Assembly: GCF_023109105.1 (NCBI RefSeq)
Contig: NZ_JALDTZ010000001.1
Location: 1-58,345 of the forward strand
DNA length: 58,345 bases
Direction: 5' to 3'
Source: Streptococcus mitis
Lineage (GTDB): Bacteria > Bacillota > Bacilli > Lactobacillales > Streptococcaceae
The notes below the pieces were generated by a model. That model was not told the DNA's origin. It saw nothing but the letters and a program-made list of their open reading frames with translations, and did no database searches. Made by a program: the position numbers and the translations under genes. This document shows positions 43,628 to 53,622 of the stretch, piece after piece; the first letter of the stretch is position 1; each line of letters starts with the position of its first letter.

Positions 43628-44884
43628 ATGATTTTTGACCAAGATGATTTTAAAGCATACGATGCTGATCTCTGGAATGCTATTGCCAAAGAAGAAGAAC
43701 GCCAACAAAACAATATCGAGTTGATTGCTTCCGAAAACGTAGTTTCCAAGGCTGTTATGGCAGCTCAAGGGTCTATCTTGACGAATAAATATGCCGAAGG
43801 CTACCCAGGACGCCGTTATTATGGTGGAACGGATGTGGTAGACGTAGTAGAAACTCTAGCCATTGAACGTGCAAAAGAAATTTTCGGTGCCAAATTTGCC
43901 AATGTCCAACCACACTCAGGAAGCCAAGCTAACTGTGCGGCTTACATGGCCTTGATTGAGCCAGGTGATACGGTTATGGGAATGGATTTGGCAGCAGGTG
44001 GTCACTTGACCCACGGAGCTCCTGTCAGCTTCTCTGGTCAAACCTACAACTTTGTTTCTTATAGTGTGAATCCTGAAACCGAACTCTTGGACTTTGATGC
44101 TATTTTAAAACAAGCTCAAGAAGTAAAACCTAAACTAATCGTAGCAGGTGCTTCAGCCTATTCTCAAATTATCGACTTTTCAAAATTCCGCGAAATCGCT
44201 GATGCTGTTGGAGCTAAGCTCATGGTAGATATGGCCCATATCGCTGGTTTGGTTGCAGCTGGACTACATCCAAGTCCAGTTCCATACGCTCATATCACTA
44301 CAACAACTACCCACAAAACTCTTCGAGGACCACGTGGTGGTTTGATTTTAACCAATGATGAGAACCTAGCTAAGAAAATCAATTCAGCTATTTTCCCTGG
44401 TATTCAAGGCGGTCCTTTGGAGCATGTTGTGGCGGCTAAAGCTGTTTCCTTCAAAGAAGTCTTAGATCCAGCCTTCAAGGAATATGCTGCAAATGTTATC
44501 AAGAACAGCAAGACTATGGCAGATGTCTTCTTGCAAGATCCTGATTTCCGTATCATCTCTGGCGGGACTGAAAACCATCTCTTCCTAGTGGATGTGACTA
44601 AGGTTGTAGAAAACGGAAAAGTTGCTCAAAACTTGCTGGATGAAGTCAATATTACCCTAAATAAAAACTCAATCCCTTACGAAACCTTGTCACCATTCAA
44701 GACAAGTGGGATTCGTATCGGATCTGCAGCCATTACTGCACGTGGATTTGGTGAAGAAGAAAGCCGTAAAGTAGCTGAACTGATCATTAAAACCCTTAAG
44801 AATGCAGAAAATGAGGCTGTCTTAGAAGAAGTGAGAAGTGCAGTTAAAGAATTAACAGATGCCTTCCCATTATACGAGGACTAA
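43628..44884 (+). CDS. glyA: Serine hydroxymethyltransferase
   Basis: A 418-aa PLP enzyme that converts serine and tetrahydrofolate to glycine and methylene-tetrahydrofolate. The PLP Lys is in '[14 protein letters not shown]' near 229, with '[13 protein letters not shown]' near 96 and the quinonoid-stabilising His/Asp segment '[13 protein letters not shown]'. AAGGAG precedes the ATG. It ends 7 bp before the NdpA-like gene. Confidence 0.97.
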   Translation: MIFDQDDFKAYDADLWNAIAKEEERQQNNIELIASENVVSKAVMAAQGSILTNKYAEGYPGRRYYGGTDVVDVVETLAIERAKEIFGAKFANVQPHSGSQANCAAYMALIEPGDTVMGMDLAAGGHLTHGAPVSFSGQTYNFVSYSVNPETELLDFDAILKQAQEVKPKLIVAGASAYSQIIDFSKFREIADAVGAKLMVDMAHIAGLVAAGLHPSPVPYAHITTTTTHKTLRGPRGGLILTNDENLAKKINSAIFPGIQGGPLEHVVAAKAVSFKEVLDPAFKEYAANVIKNSKTMADVFLQDPDFRIISGGTENHLFLVDVTKVVENGKVAQNLLDEVNITLNKNSIPYETLSPFKTSGIRIGSAAITARGFGEEESRKVAELIIKTLKNAENEAVLEEVRSAVKELTDAFPLYED

Positions 44885-44891
44885 AACTTTT

Positions 44892-45866
44892 ATGGACATT
44901 TATATTAAGAAAGCCATTATCCATCAGTTTAGCCCGGATGATACCGAGCTGTTTCTAGCGGATAAGTTTCTCAATATCACTCCAAAAATCGAAGAATACC
45001 TGCGTAAAAAAATTGAACGTGTGTATTCAGATGAAGCCAAGACTGGGATTTTCGAAGAAGAAAATCCCTTCTTCAATCACATCACAGACGATTTGTTGGA
45101 GACATCAGTAACACTGGCTAATCTCTGGAAAGAAGAGTTTAGCATTTCAGAAAATCTCAAGACCAATGACTTGATTTTTGTACAATTTTCTAAAGAAGGT
45201 ATAGAACATTTCGCTTTCTTGAGAATTGCCCTGCGGGAGACCCTGACCCACTTAGGTGGAGAAGTTGATAATCCCATCAAGCTGACTCAGAATAACCTGC
45301 CTGGATTTGGGACAGGTGCTGACGAGGCCTTGGTGGTCAATCTTCAAAGTCGTAAGTATCACCTGATTGAAAAACGAATCAAGTACAACGGGACTTTTTT
45401 GAACTATTTTTCAGATAATCTTCTTGCTGTCGCTCCTAAGATTTCTCCTAAGAAATCTATCAAGGAACTGGAAAAAACAGCCCAGAGAATTGCTGAATCC
45501 TTTAATACAGATGATTTTCAATTTCAATCCAAGGTCAAATCAGCGATTTTCAATAACCTAGAAGAAAGCAATGAATTGTCACCTGAGAAACTGGCTAATG
45601 ACCTTTTTGGCAATAATCTAACAGCTCGTTTGAGCTTTATTGACCAAGTTAAAGAAGCTGTACCAGAACCTGTTCAATTTGATGAAATTGATGCCAGTCG
45701 CCAATTAAAGAAATTTGAAAACCAAAAACTCTCCTTGTCAAATGGAATTGAACTCATCGTTCCCAATAACGTCTATCAAGACGCCGAGTCTGTTGAGTTT
45801 ATCCAAAACGACAATGGAACCTACTCTATCTTAATCAAAAATATCGAGGATATCCAAAGTAAATAA
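44892..45866 (+). CDS. Nucleoid-associated (NdpA/YejK-like) protein
   Basis: A 324-aa cytoplasmic protein of the YejK/NdpA nucleoid-associated family, recognised by '[26 protein letters not shown]' in outline and the '[22 protein letters not shown]' region. The biochemical role is not established. I start at ATG 44892 (MDIYIKKAI) rather than 44859, which overlaps glyA by 26 bp. Its stop overlaps the pvaA start by one base. Confidence 0.82.
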   Translation: MDIYIKKAIIHQFSPDDTELFLADKFLNITPKIEEYLRKKIERVYSDEAKTGIFEEENPFFNHITDDLLETSVTLANLWKEEFSISENLKTNDLIFVQFSKEGIEHFAFLRIALRETLTHLGGEVDNPIKLTQNNLPGFGTGADEALVVNLQSRKYHLIEKRIKYNGTFLNYFSDNLLAVAPKISPKKSIKELEKTAQRIAESFNTDDFQFQSKVKSAIFNNLEESNELSPEKLANDLFGNNLTARLSFIDQVKEAVPEPVQFDEIDASRQLKKFENQKLSLSNGIELIVPNNVYQDAESVEFIQNDNGTYSILIKNIEDIQSK

Positions 45867-46480
45867 TGTTTAAACGAATTCGAAGAGTGCTTGTACTAGC
45901 AGTCTTCCTTTTTGCTGGCTATAAAGCTTACCGCGTTCACCAAGATGTCAAGCAAGTCATGACCTATCAACCCATGGTGCGCGAAATCTTGAGTGAAAAA
46001 GATACACCAGCAAACGAAGAGCTTGTGCTCGCTATGATTTATACTGAAACCAAAGGAAAAGAAGGCGATGTCATGCAGTCTAGTGAGTCTGTAAGTGGTT
46101 CCACCGACACCATCAATGATAATGCCTCTAGCATTCGGCAAGGCGTTCAAACTCTGACAGACAATCTCTATCTGGCCCAGGAGAAGGGGGTAGATGTCTG
46201 GACGGCTGTTCAAGCCTATAATTTTGGACCTGCCTATATCGATTTTATCGCCCAAAATGGTAAGGAAAATACCTTGGCTCTGGCTAAACAGTACTCTCGT
46301 GATACTGTTGCTCCCTTGCTTGGTAATTCCACTGGAAAGACTTATAGTTATATTCACCCCATTTCCGTTTTTCACGGTGCAGAACTCTATGTAAATGGAG
46401 GAAACTATTATTATTCTAGACAGGTGCAACTCAACCTTTACATCATCAAATGTTTCACTCTCTTTTCTACATCTGGCTAG
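45866..46480 (+). CDS. pvaA: Lysozyme-like surface protein (PvaA-like)
   Basis: A 204-aa protein with an N-terminal membrane anchor or uncleaved signal ([17 protein letters not shown], about 8-25) and a lysozyme-like transglycosylase domain: the catalytic Glu is in '[20 protein letters not shown]' near 57, with '[16 protein letters not shown]' near 110-126. It matches the pneumococcal PvaA I recall from the same gene neighbourhood. It should cut or bind peptidoglycan outside the membrane. Coupled to the NdpA-like gene. Confidence 0.85.
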   Translation: MFKRIRRVLVLAVFLFAGYKAYRVHQDVKQVMTYQPMVREILSEKDTPANEELVLAMIYTETKGKEGDVMQSSESVSGSTDTINDNASSIRQGVQTLTDNLYLAQEKGVDVWTAVQAYNFGPAYIDFIAQNGKENTLALAKQYSRDTVAPLLGNSTGKTYSYIHPISVFHGAELYVNGGNYYYSRQVQLNLYIIKCFTLFSTSG

Positions 46481-46553
46481 TCCAGGTGTTTTTGTTATAA
46501 GTTTTCTTTAAGATAGATATATTACTCTAGAAAGGTAAAGGAGGAAATTCCCT

Positions 46554-47528
46554 ATGAGAAAGAAACTCTTTCTGACCAGTGTTGCGGTCTTGTGGGCAGT
46601 AACAGCTATGAATAGTGCCCATGCAGCAACAGATGTTCAAAAAGTAATCGACGAAACCTATGTTCAACCTGAATATGTTTTAGGTTCATCCCTATCTGAA
46701 GACCAAAAAAATCAAACTCTTAAAAAATTGGGCTACAATGCCTCATCAGACACCAAAGAACTTAAGATCATGACACCGGATGTCTATTCTAAAATCATGA
46801 ATGTAGCCAATGACTCTAGCTTACAGTTGTATTCATCAGCCAAGATTCAAAAACTGGGTGACAAGTCGCCACTTGAGGTTAAGATTGAAACACCAGAAAA
46901 CATCACTAAGGTGACTCAGGATATGTACCGAAACGCAGCAGTAACCTTGGGTGTGGAACATGCTAAAATCACTGTAGCAGCGCCTATTCCAGTTACAGGT
47001 GAGAGTGCTTTAGCCGGGATTTATTATTCGCTAGAAGCTAATGGAGCCAAGGTGCCGCAAGCCAACAAAGATTTGGCTCAAGAAGAGTTGAAGGCTTTGT
47101 CAGATATCAATGCTGAAAACAAGGACAAGTCAGGCTTTGATGCTAATAAATTAAACGTTGCCCTAGCTGATATCAAGTCAGGAATCGCCAAAGCTAAAGA
47201 AAGCAAGGGAAATCTGACAGAGGAAGATGTTCGTAAAATCGTTGAAGATACCTTGAAAAATTACAAACTTGATCAGGTTATAACAGGAAACCAGATCAAT
47301 ATCATCATCAATTTTGCTTTGAATCTTTCAAAGAGTGATATCCTCAGCAATGCAGACTTCACTAAAACCCTAAATGACCTTAAACAAAGCATCGTTTCAC
47401 AAGCTGGCGACAGTTTTAAAAATATCAACCTTAACTTTGATGCGGATAAGGCGCTAGAGGACGGTGGGAACTTCTTAAGCTCCCTCTGGCAAGCCATTGT
47501 CAACTTCTTCAAGAGTTTTGGTTCTTAA
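46554..47528 (+). CDS. Secreted DUF1002 protein
   Basis: A 324-aa protein with a Sec signal peptide (MRKKLFLTSVAVLWAVTAMNSAHA, cleavage near 25). The mature part contains 'KIMTPDVYSKIMN', 'AKITVAAPIPVTGESALAGIYYSLE' and C-terminal 'LWQAIVNFFKSFGS', the pattern of DUF1002 (YpuA-like) secreted proteins of Firmicutes. No enzymatic motif. AAAGGAGG precedes the ATG. Function unknown; possibly cell wall or spore-coat related in other genera. Confidence 0.85.
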   Translation: MRKKLFLTSVAVLWAVTAMNSAHAATDVQKVIDETYVQPEYVLGSSLSEDQKNQTLKKLGYNASSDTKELKIMTPDVYSKIMNVANDSSLQLYSSAKIQKLGDKSPLEVKIETPENITKVTQDMYRNAAVTLGVEHAKITVAAPIPVTGESALAGIYYSLEANGAKVPQANKDLAQEELKALSDINAENKDKSGFDANKLNVALADIKSGIAKAKESKGNLTEEDVRKIVEDTLKNYKLDQVITGNQINIIINFALNLSKSDILSNADFTKTLNDLKQSIVSQAGDSFKNINLNFDADKALEDGGNFLSSLWQAIVNFFKSFGS

Positions 47529-47540
47529 GAAATTTCATGG

Positions 47541-47546
47541 TATAAT
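47541..47546 (+). promoter_or_regulatory. Extended -10 promoter of rlmD
   Basis: TGGTATAAT, hexamer at 47541-47546. The leader to 47602 is about 50 nt. Confidence 0.5.
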
Positions 47547-47589
47547 AGATGGTAACCGCAACGTTGCCGTCTTTTTTGTCGGCCAATAG

Positions 47590-48963
<1,374 letters not shown>

Positions 48964-49171
48964 AAATCCTTGATTTTAAGCTATTTTACAAGCATTTTGT
49001 CTTTGTAGATAAAGGCAATTTTGACGTCAAAAAAGTCCTAAAAAGGCACATAGATGTATATGTATTTGTTGATGTCGTTTGCGCATCGGAAAAATGAATA
49101 CAACAATAAATATTTATCTAAAGAGAGAACAATTGTATATTGTTCTCCTTTTTTTATTTTCAGGAGGGAAA
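48964..49171. other. Junction region behind rlmD
   Basis: No gene. It contains a perfect 14-bp palindrome TTTTGACGTCAAAA at 49019-49032 and, at 49125-49155, a perfect hairpin GAGAACAAT-TGTAT-ATTGTTCTC followed by CTTTTTTT. The hairpin sits 14 bp before the ribosome site of the next gene, so it may be an attenuator or the terminator of upstream transcription. The left boundary of the integrative element should be at or near the rlmD stop codon. Confidence 0.6.
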
Positions 49172-49345
49172 ATGACAAAAGAATTACAATCATCACGCTA
49201 TATTGTCATTTCATTTTTAGTACGTGAAATGGGAATAGATATTGTTGAGGCCATATCTATTATGGCTGAATTGGAAAAAAGTGGCTTGGTTCACTTGGAA
49301 TCAAGTGGAGATTTAACACTCAAAGAACTTGGAGGAGCGCTATGA
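49172..49345 (+). CDS. Small element-encoded protein (57 aa)
   Basis: A 57-aa protein with ATG behind CAGGAGGG. Sequence MTKELQSSRYIVISFLVREM, helical. It overlaps the RepA gene by 4 bp, as in Tn5252-type elements where a short gene precedes repA. No function known. Confidence 0.7.
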   Translation: MTKELQSSRYIVISFLVREMGIDIVEAISIMAELEKSGLVHLESSGDLTLKELGGAL

Positions 49346-50121
49346 AACGAATTACCGCAAATCAATACCAAACTTCAGAACGGTATTATAAATTACCTAA
49401 AATTCTTTTTGAGGATGAGAAATATATGGATATGAAACTAGAAGTAAAGGTGGCTTATTCTATTTTAAAAGATCGTTTAGAATTATCTCTCAGTCGTGGT
49501 TGGATAGATGAAGAAGGGGCAGTCTATTTAGTATTTTCTAATTCTAAACTGATGAGACTGTTAGGTTGTTCGAAGTCAAAATTACTGTCCATCAAAAAAA
49601 TTCTTAAAGAATATGACTTAATTGATGAAGTCCAACAGTCTTCAAGTGAGAAAGGAAGACTAGCTAATAAGATTTATTTAGGGGAATTATCTTCTACCCC
49701 AGTAGCTAGTTCGAACAGGCCTAGTGTTAAAAAAAGACTAGGGCAGGATGAAAATGAAACGGCCCCCGTCTCTTATTCAACCCCTAGTGAGACTGAAGTT
49801 AGTGAGACTAAATATAGTGAGACTGATTCTTTATTTATTGAGGAAGAGGAAGAAAGGAATTCTCAACATATTTTGAGAAGAAAAGTAGAAAAGGTCACAA
49901 AATATGATCGAGATTATATTTGGGGATTGGTACAAGATCAATTTAGACGAGAGGGTTTTTCTGAAACAGCCAGTGAAATTGCTATGACTGACTTTGAGAG
50001 AATCTATCAGTATGCTCTTGACAATGTTCGCTTTGTTAGACGAGCGGAAGTACTTGCTGAATTTGTGTTTAATGGCCTATATTCCGTTTGGAATAACCGT
50101 GTTAGAAAAGGAGGTGGTTAA
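49342..50121 (+). CDS. repA: Replication initiator RepA (RepA_N family)
   Basis: A 259-aa RepA_N-type initiator: 'YYKLPKILFEDEKYMDMKLEVKVAYSILKDRLELS' in outline (about 16-50) is the family start, followed by a winged-helix region to about 110, a variable Ser/Glu linker (about 115-175) and a C-terminal DUF6017-like helical region. Such proteins let integrative elements replicate as circles during transfer. No iterons were seen nearby. It overlaps the preceding gene. Confidence 0.88.
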   Translation: MKRITANQYQTSERYYKLPKILFEDEKYMDMKLEVKVAYSILKDRLELSLSRGWIDEEGAVYLVFSNSKLMRLLGCSKSKLLSIKKILKEYDLIDEVQQSSSEKGRLANKIYLGELSSTPVASSNRPSVKKRLGQDENETAPVSYSTPSETEVSETKYSETDSLFIEEEEERNSQHILRRKVEKVTKYDRDYIWGLVQDQFRREGFSETASEIAMTDFERIYQYALDNVRFVRRAEVLAEFVFNGLYSVWNNRVRKGGG

Positions 50122-50122
50122 A

Positions 50123-50224
50123 ATGTCGCCAATCGAGTGGATATTAGTTATGCTCATTGTCATTTCAAGTGGTGTGATACTTTGGACATTGATAGTCGAT
50201 CAGAAAGGGGTAATCAAGAAATGA
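50123..50224 (+). CDS. Single-pass membrane microprotein (33 aa)
   Basis: A 33-aa frame, ATG behind GGAGGTGG, with one transmembrane helix (WILVMLIVISSGVILWTLI). Its stop codon overlaps the methyltransferase ATG (ATGA), so the three genes are translationally coupled. Its hydrophobic composition and strong ribosome site support a real gene. Function unknown. Confidence 0.6.
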   Translation: MSPIEWILVMLIVISSGVILWTLIVDQKGVIKK

Positions 50225-51579
50225 GATTTATTGATTTATTTTCAGGTATCGGTGGTTTTCGACTAGGAATGGAAAGTGTTGGACACGAGTGTATTGGATT
50301 TTGTGAGATTGATAAATTTGCTAGGAAATCTTATAAGTCTATATTTCAAACGGAAGGAGAAATAGAATTTCATGACATACGAGATGTTTCAGATGACGAA
50401 TTTAAAAAACTTAGAGGGAAAGTCGATGTCATCTGTGGGGGATTCCCTTGTCAAGCATTTTCAATCGCAGGAAGACGATTGGGATTTGAAGATACTAGAG
50501 GAACTTTGTTCTTTGAAATTGCTCGAGCGACCAAACAAATCCAACCACGTTTTCTTTTTCTTGAAAATGTTAAAGGCCTACTCAATCACGATAAGGGACG
50601 GACGTTCACCACAATCCTTACCACGCTTGATGAATTGGGGTTTGATGTTGAGTGGCAGGTGCTTAACAGTAAGGATTTTGGCGTTCCCCAAAACAGAGAG
50701 AGGGTGTTTATTATCGGACATTCTAGAAAGAGAGGTACCCGACTCTTATTTCCTTTCAGACGAGAAGGTCAAGCAACTAACTCTGAGACTTTAAAAATAT
50801 TAGGGAATTTGAATCCATCAAGAAGTGGAATGAGTGGTAAAGTCTATTATTCAGAAGGTCTTGCGCCAACCTTAGTTAGTGGAAAAGGAGAAGGATTTAA
50901 AGTTGCGATTCCTTGTATGACACCAGACAGATTAGAAAAGAGACAAAATGGTAGACGTTTCAAGGATAATCAAGAGCCAATGTTTACTTTAAATACTCAG
51001 GATCGCCATGGTATTGTCGTTGTTGGAGATTTACCAACTAGCTTTAAGGAAACTGGTCGCGTCTATGGAAGTGAGGGCTTATCTCCAACACTGACTACGA
51101 TGCAAGGTGGAGATAAAATTCCCAAAATACTGATTCCAGAACCAATCCAATTTTTAAAAGTCCGGGAAGCAACGAAAAAAGGATATGCTCAAGCAGAGAT
51201 TGGGGATTCAATCAATTTAGAAAGACCAAGTTCTCAGTATCGTCGTGGTAGAGTTGGAAAAGGTATAGCGAATACGTTAACAACTAGTGGGCAAATGGGA
51301 GTAGTAGTTGCTAGCTATGAAGGAGAAGATAAGCAAGTTTATCATGTAGCCGGTGTCTTAATAGATGGACAATTTTACCGTTTGAGAATACGACGAATCA
51401 CTCCTAAAGAGTGTTTTCGCCTGCAGGGTTTTCCTGATTGGGCTTTTGAAGCTGCTAGAAAAGTCTCTAGTAATAGTCAGCTCTATAAACAAGCTGGTAA
51501 TAGTGTAACCGTTCCTGTGATTGCCGCAATCGCAAAGAAATTAAAAGAAATAGAGGAAAAAGATGAAAGCATTAAATAA
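50221..51579 (+). CDS. C5-cytosine DNA methyltransferase
   Basis: A 452-aa DNA (cytosine-5) methyltransferase. Motif I 'DLFSGIGGFRLG' near 5-16, motif IV 'GGFPCQAFS' with catalytic Cys77, motif VI 'FLENVKGL', motif VIII 'QNRERVFIIG', and motifs IX-X ending 'QAGNSVTVPVI'. The region between about 190 and 395 is longer than usual and probably carries the target recognition domain. I start at ATG 50221, not the overlapping frame from 50137. No restriction gene is adjacent, so it is an orphan, likely protective during element transfer. Confidence 0.93.
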   Translation: MRFIDLFSGIGGFRLGMESVGHECIGFCEIDKFARKSYKSIFQTEGEIEFHDIRDVSDDEFKKLRGKVDVICGGFPCQAFSIAGRRLGFEDTRGTLFFEIARATKQIQPRFLFLENVKGLLNHDKGRTFTTILTTLDELGFDVEWQVLNSKDFGVPQNRERVFIIGHSRKRGTRLLFPFRREGQATNSETLKILGNLNPSRSGMSGKVYYSEGLAPTLVSGKGEGFKVAIPCMTPDRLEKRQNGRRFKDNQEPMFTLNTQDRHGIVVVGDLPTSFKETGRVYGSEGLSPTLTTMQGGDKIPKILIPEPIQFLKVREATKKGYAQAEIGDSINLERPSSQYRRGRVGKGIANTLTTSGQMGVVVASYEGEDKQVYHVAGVLIDGQFYRLRIRRITPKECFRLQGFPDWAFEAARKVSSNSQLYKQAGNSVTVPVIAAIAKKLKEIEEKDESIK

Positions 51580-52012
51580 AGAGTCAATACTATATTGTGA
51601 TGAATTAGAAACAGAATTACATGATGCAGAAATGATGCAATTGGATGAACAAATATTTTTGATGCCCAATTATCCATGTGAGTTTGAAGTAAAATTTTTA
51701 GATGATTACCATAAAAAACATAATTACCCACTATTTTATGAATCCTATCTTCAAAACATTATGGAATTCCTGGAAAGTCAGGATATAAAGAACGGAGCTG
51801 ATGCCTTTGTAGATGATCATCATAATCTTGTTTTTGTTTTATATGGGCAAGGCTATCGAGCCGAGGGAAAAGAGGGAATACTTACAACCCAAGTAACTGT
51901 AAAAGCTTTTGATGAAGACAAGAAACCGATTAACTTCGCAAATTTATTAGATTCCTTAATCGTTTCAGAATATCAAATGGAACCGAATCTTTGGGAGGTT
52001 TCTCATGATTGA
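51563..52012 (+). CDS. Hypothetical element protein (149 aa)
   Basis: A 149-aa acidic soluble protein. It overlaps the methyltransferase end by 17 bp and the next start by 8 bp. Notable segments are 'DFVDDHHNLVFVLYGQGYRAEGKEG' in outline and 'LLDSLIVSEYQ'. No family recognised (possibly one of the conserved Tn5252-associated unknowns). Encoded in a tight operon with replication genes. Confidence 0.7.
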   Translation: MKALNKESILYCDELETELHDAEMMQLDEQIFLMPNYPCEFEVKFLDDYHKKHNYPLFYESYLQNIMEFLESQDIKNGADAFVDDHHNLVFVLYGQGYRAEGKEGILTTQVTVKAFDEDKKPINFANLLDSLIVSEYQMEPNLWEVSHD

Positions 52013-52385
52013 TCTCTATCTAAGTAAAAATAGCCAAAGAAATCAACTTCTTTTAGACTTCTTTCAAAAATACGGCATCGAGGTATCTTGTCATTCAGTT
52101 TCTGAAATGACAAAGGACAAATTAATTGAGATGATGAGCTATTCTTCAGATTGTTTCGAGTTTTTATCTCCAAATTTATTACGTTTTAAGAATCGAGATA
52201 ACCTAAAATTAACAGATTTCATCGAAATGATATTAAAAAATCCTGAACTAACCATCAGACTTCCTCTTGCGGTTTCAAATAAGCGAGTTTATCCAAATCT
52301 GAATCTGGAGGAGGCTAGAGCTTTATTGCCAAGAGATACGAAACAATTGATTTACATGGCACAAACACATTATTTATCAAGTTAA
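52005..52385 (+). CDS. Spx/ArsC-like protein without redox cysteines
   Basis: A 126-aa protein aligning by eye to the Spx family: 'MIDLYLSKNSQRNQLLLDFF' corresponds to the thioredoxin-like start, and 'ILKNPELTIRLPLAVSNKRVYPNLNLEEARALLPR' in outline to the conserved end. The CxxC redox switch of Spx is replaced (about residues 9-12, NSQR), so it cannot sense thiols that way. Spx binds RNA polymerase alpha; a mobile, cysteine-free variant might do so constitutively or compete with the host protein (inference). Confidence 0.7.
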   Translation: MIDLYLSKNSQRNQLLLDFFQKYGIEVSCHSVSEMTKDKLIEMMSYSSDCFEFLSPNLLRFKNRDNLKLTDFIEMILKNPELTIRLPLAVSNKRVYPNLNLEEARALLPRDTKQLIYMAQTHYLSS

Positions 52386-52397
52386 AGGAGAATCAAT

Positions 52398-52631
52398 ATG
52401 GCAGAACGATTTTGGGAGAACTTGTCCATTATTTTGGCTGAAAGAAATATCAGCTGGATTGAGTTAACCAGAAAAATGTTTGCGGGAGAGTTTCACTATC
52501 CAAGTGAATTGAATCGTTTGTATCAAAAGATTCGTCACTATAAGATGGAACAACGAATGCCTCAAAGTCCATGGGTAGAAAGGATTGTGCAGGTATTAGA
52601 TTTAGATTATGAAGATTTATTTCGGAGGTAA
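52398..52631 (+). CDS. Small helix-turn-helix-like protein (77 aa)
   Basis: A 77-aa protein with AAAGGAG before the ATG. The layout 'FWENLSIILAERNISWIELTRKMF' then 'WVERIVQVLDLDYEDLF' resembles XRE-type domains, but the turn glycine is not clear. It is the kind of small regulator found beside repA in Tn5252-type elements. Two bases separate it from the protease gene. Confidence 0.65.
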   Translation: MAERFWENLSIILAERNISWIELTRKMFAGEFHYPSELNRLYQKIRHYKMEQRMPQSPWVERIVQVLDLDYEDLFRR

Positions 52632-52633
52632 CT

Positions 52634-53221
52634 ATGAAAAGAATAATTCCAGTTTATATATTCCAACAAGTAAATGTCCTATTGGTATCTCTATACTTAC
52701 TGAAATTTCTTTGTATCGGTGAGTTAACTATACTACAGATTCTCTATGGAGCGTCACTCAGTTCTTTTTTATGGATGTATGGCCAACGAAAACAAGTGGC
52801 CAAGGTCAATATGAAAATTAGGATAAAGTGGATTGGTATTGGATTCGTTAGTCTACTGATTATAAGTCTATGTTTTAGTCTGATTCATGCTCAAGAAAGC
52901 ACGAATCAAGCAAACTTAATTGGCCTTCAACATCAAGTTCCTTGGTTTTCATTTTTATTGTTCTTAACCAATGCGAGTATGGTTGAAGAATTTCTGTATC
53001 GAGAAATTTTATGGAACTTGGTTAGAAAATTAGATATACGAGTTGCTTTGACAAGTGTTTTATTTGCTTTAGCTCATCATCCAGGAACCATTCTAGCTTG
53101 GTGTTTGTATGTTTCACTTGGGATGTTTTTAGGTATGGTGCGCTATAAATCTGACTTATGGGGCAGTATGGGGCTACATTTAGTGTGGAACCTACTAGTT
53201 TATAGTTTGATGTTTTTTTAA
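52634..53221 (+). CDS. CPBP-family intramembrane protease
   Basis: A 195-aa membrane protein with about six helices and the CPBP/Abi signatures: EEFLYRE near 118 (motif 1), 'FALAHH' near 142 (motif 2) and 'HLVWN' near 183 (motif 4-like). Such proteases (Rce1/APH-1 relatives) often confer self-immunity to bacteriocins or process peptides. No bacteriocin gene is in the window. Last gene of the element operon. Confidence 0.85.
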   Translation: MKRIIPVYIFQQVNVLLVSLYLLKFLCIGELTILQILYGASLSSFLWMYGQRKQVAKVNMKIRIKWIGIGFVSLLIISLCFSLIHAQESTNQANLIGLQHQVPWFSFLLFLTNASMVEEFLYREILWNLVRKLDIRVALTSVLFALAHHPGTILAWCLYVSLGMFLGMVRYKSDLWGSMGLHLVWNLLVYSLMFF

Positions 53222-53622
53222 AATAGGTGATCTGATTTATCTCATAAATCAGTAGTTTTTATAGGATTATTTTTAATTCGGAAACAAAAATGTATTAACA
53301 GCATAAAATAAAGAAACTAGGAACATTTTTTCTATTTTTTTAGAAATAAAATGTTGTATAGAAATTCCGAAAGAAATAATAAAATAAAAATATAAATTAA
53401 TAAAACAGGTATATATGAGCGTATTGACGTCGACAAATGTTCTTGCAAAGCATAAAATACAAATTAAAAGAATAAAAAATTGTTATATTTCTATATTTGT
53501 TGTTCTGTTATGAAATGAAAGAAATTGGAAACTAGTTTCTAAATCATGAAAAATATTGAAAAAAAAAAAAAATAAGTGTTAAAATAAAGAATGTAAACGT
53601 TTACTTTAACAAAGGAGCTCAT
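53222..53622. other. AT-rich intergenic region with possible element end and nan operators
   Basis: About 400 bp without a gene. It is very AT-rich and has A13 at 53558-53570. A perfect 12-bp palindrome GAAACTAGTTTC lies at 53528-53539, with a related half AGAAACTAG near 53308. A TAAAAT -10-like hexamer at 53579-53584 and the cre site follow. The right boundary of the integrative element probably lies in the first 150 bp; I could not find a matching att repeat. Confidence 0.5.
53592..53605. promoter_or_regulatory. cre site (CcpA operator) of the sialic-acid operon
   Basis: TGTAAACGTTTACT, a near-perfect match to the CcpA cre consensus with palindromic core GTAAACGTTTAC. Located just downstream of the putative -10, so CcpA would act as a roadblock when preferred sugars are present. 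Confidence 0.88.

Noticed and set aside
44859..44891. Earlier start of the NdpA-like gene
   Set aside because: It overlaps glyA in another frame and the added residues look like shadow coding.
49019..53435. TTGACGTC at 49021 and 53424 as element att repeats
   Set aside because: Only 8 bp are shared; no longer similarity around them.
53558..53570. A13 run as a phase-variation tract
   Set aside because: It lies upstream of the likely -10 and outside any gene; an effect on promoter spacing is possible but there is no evidence.
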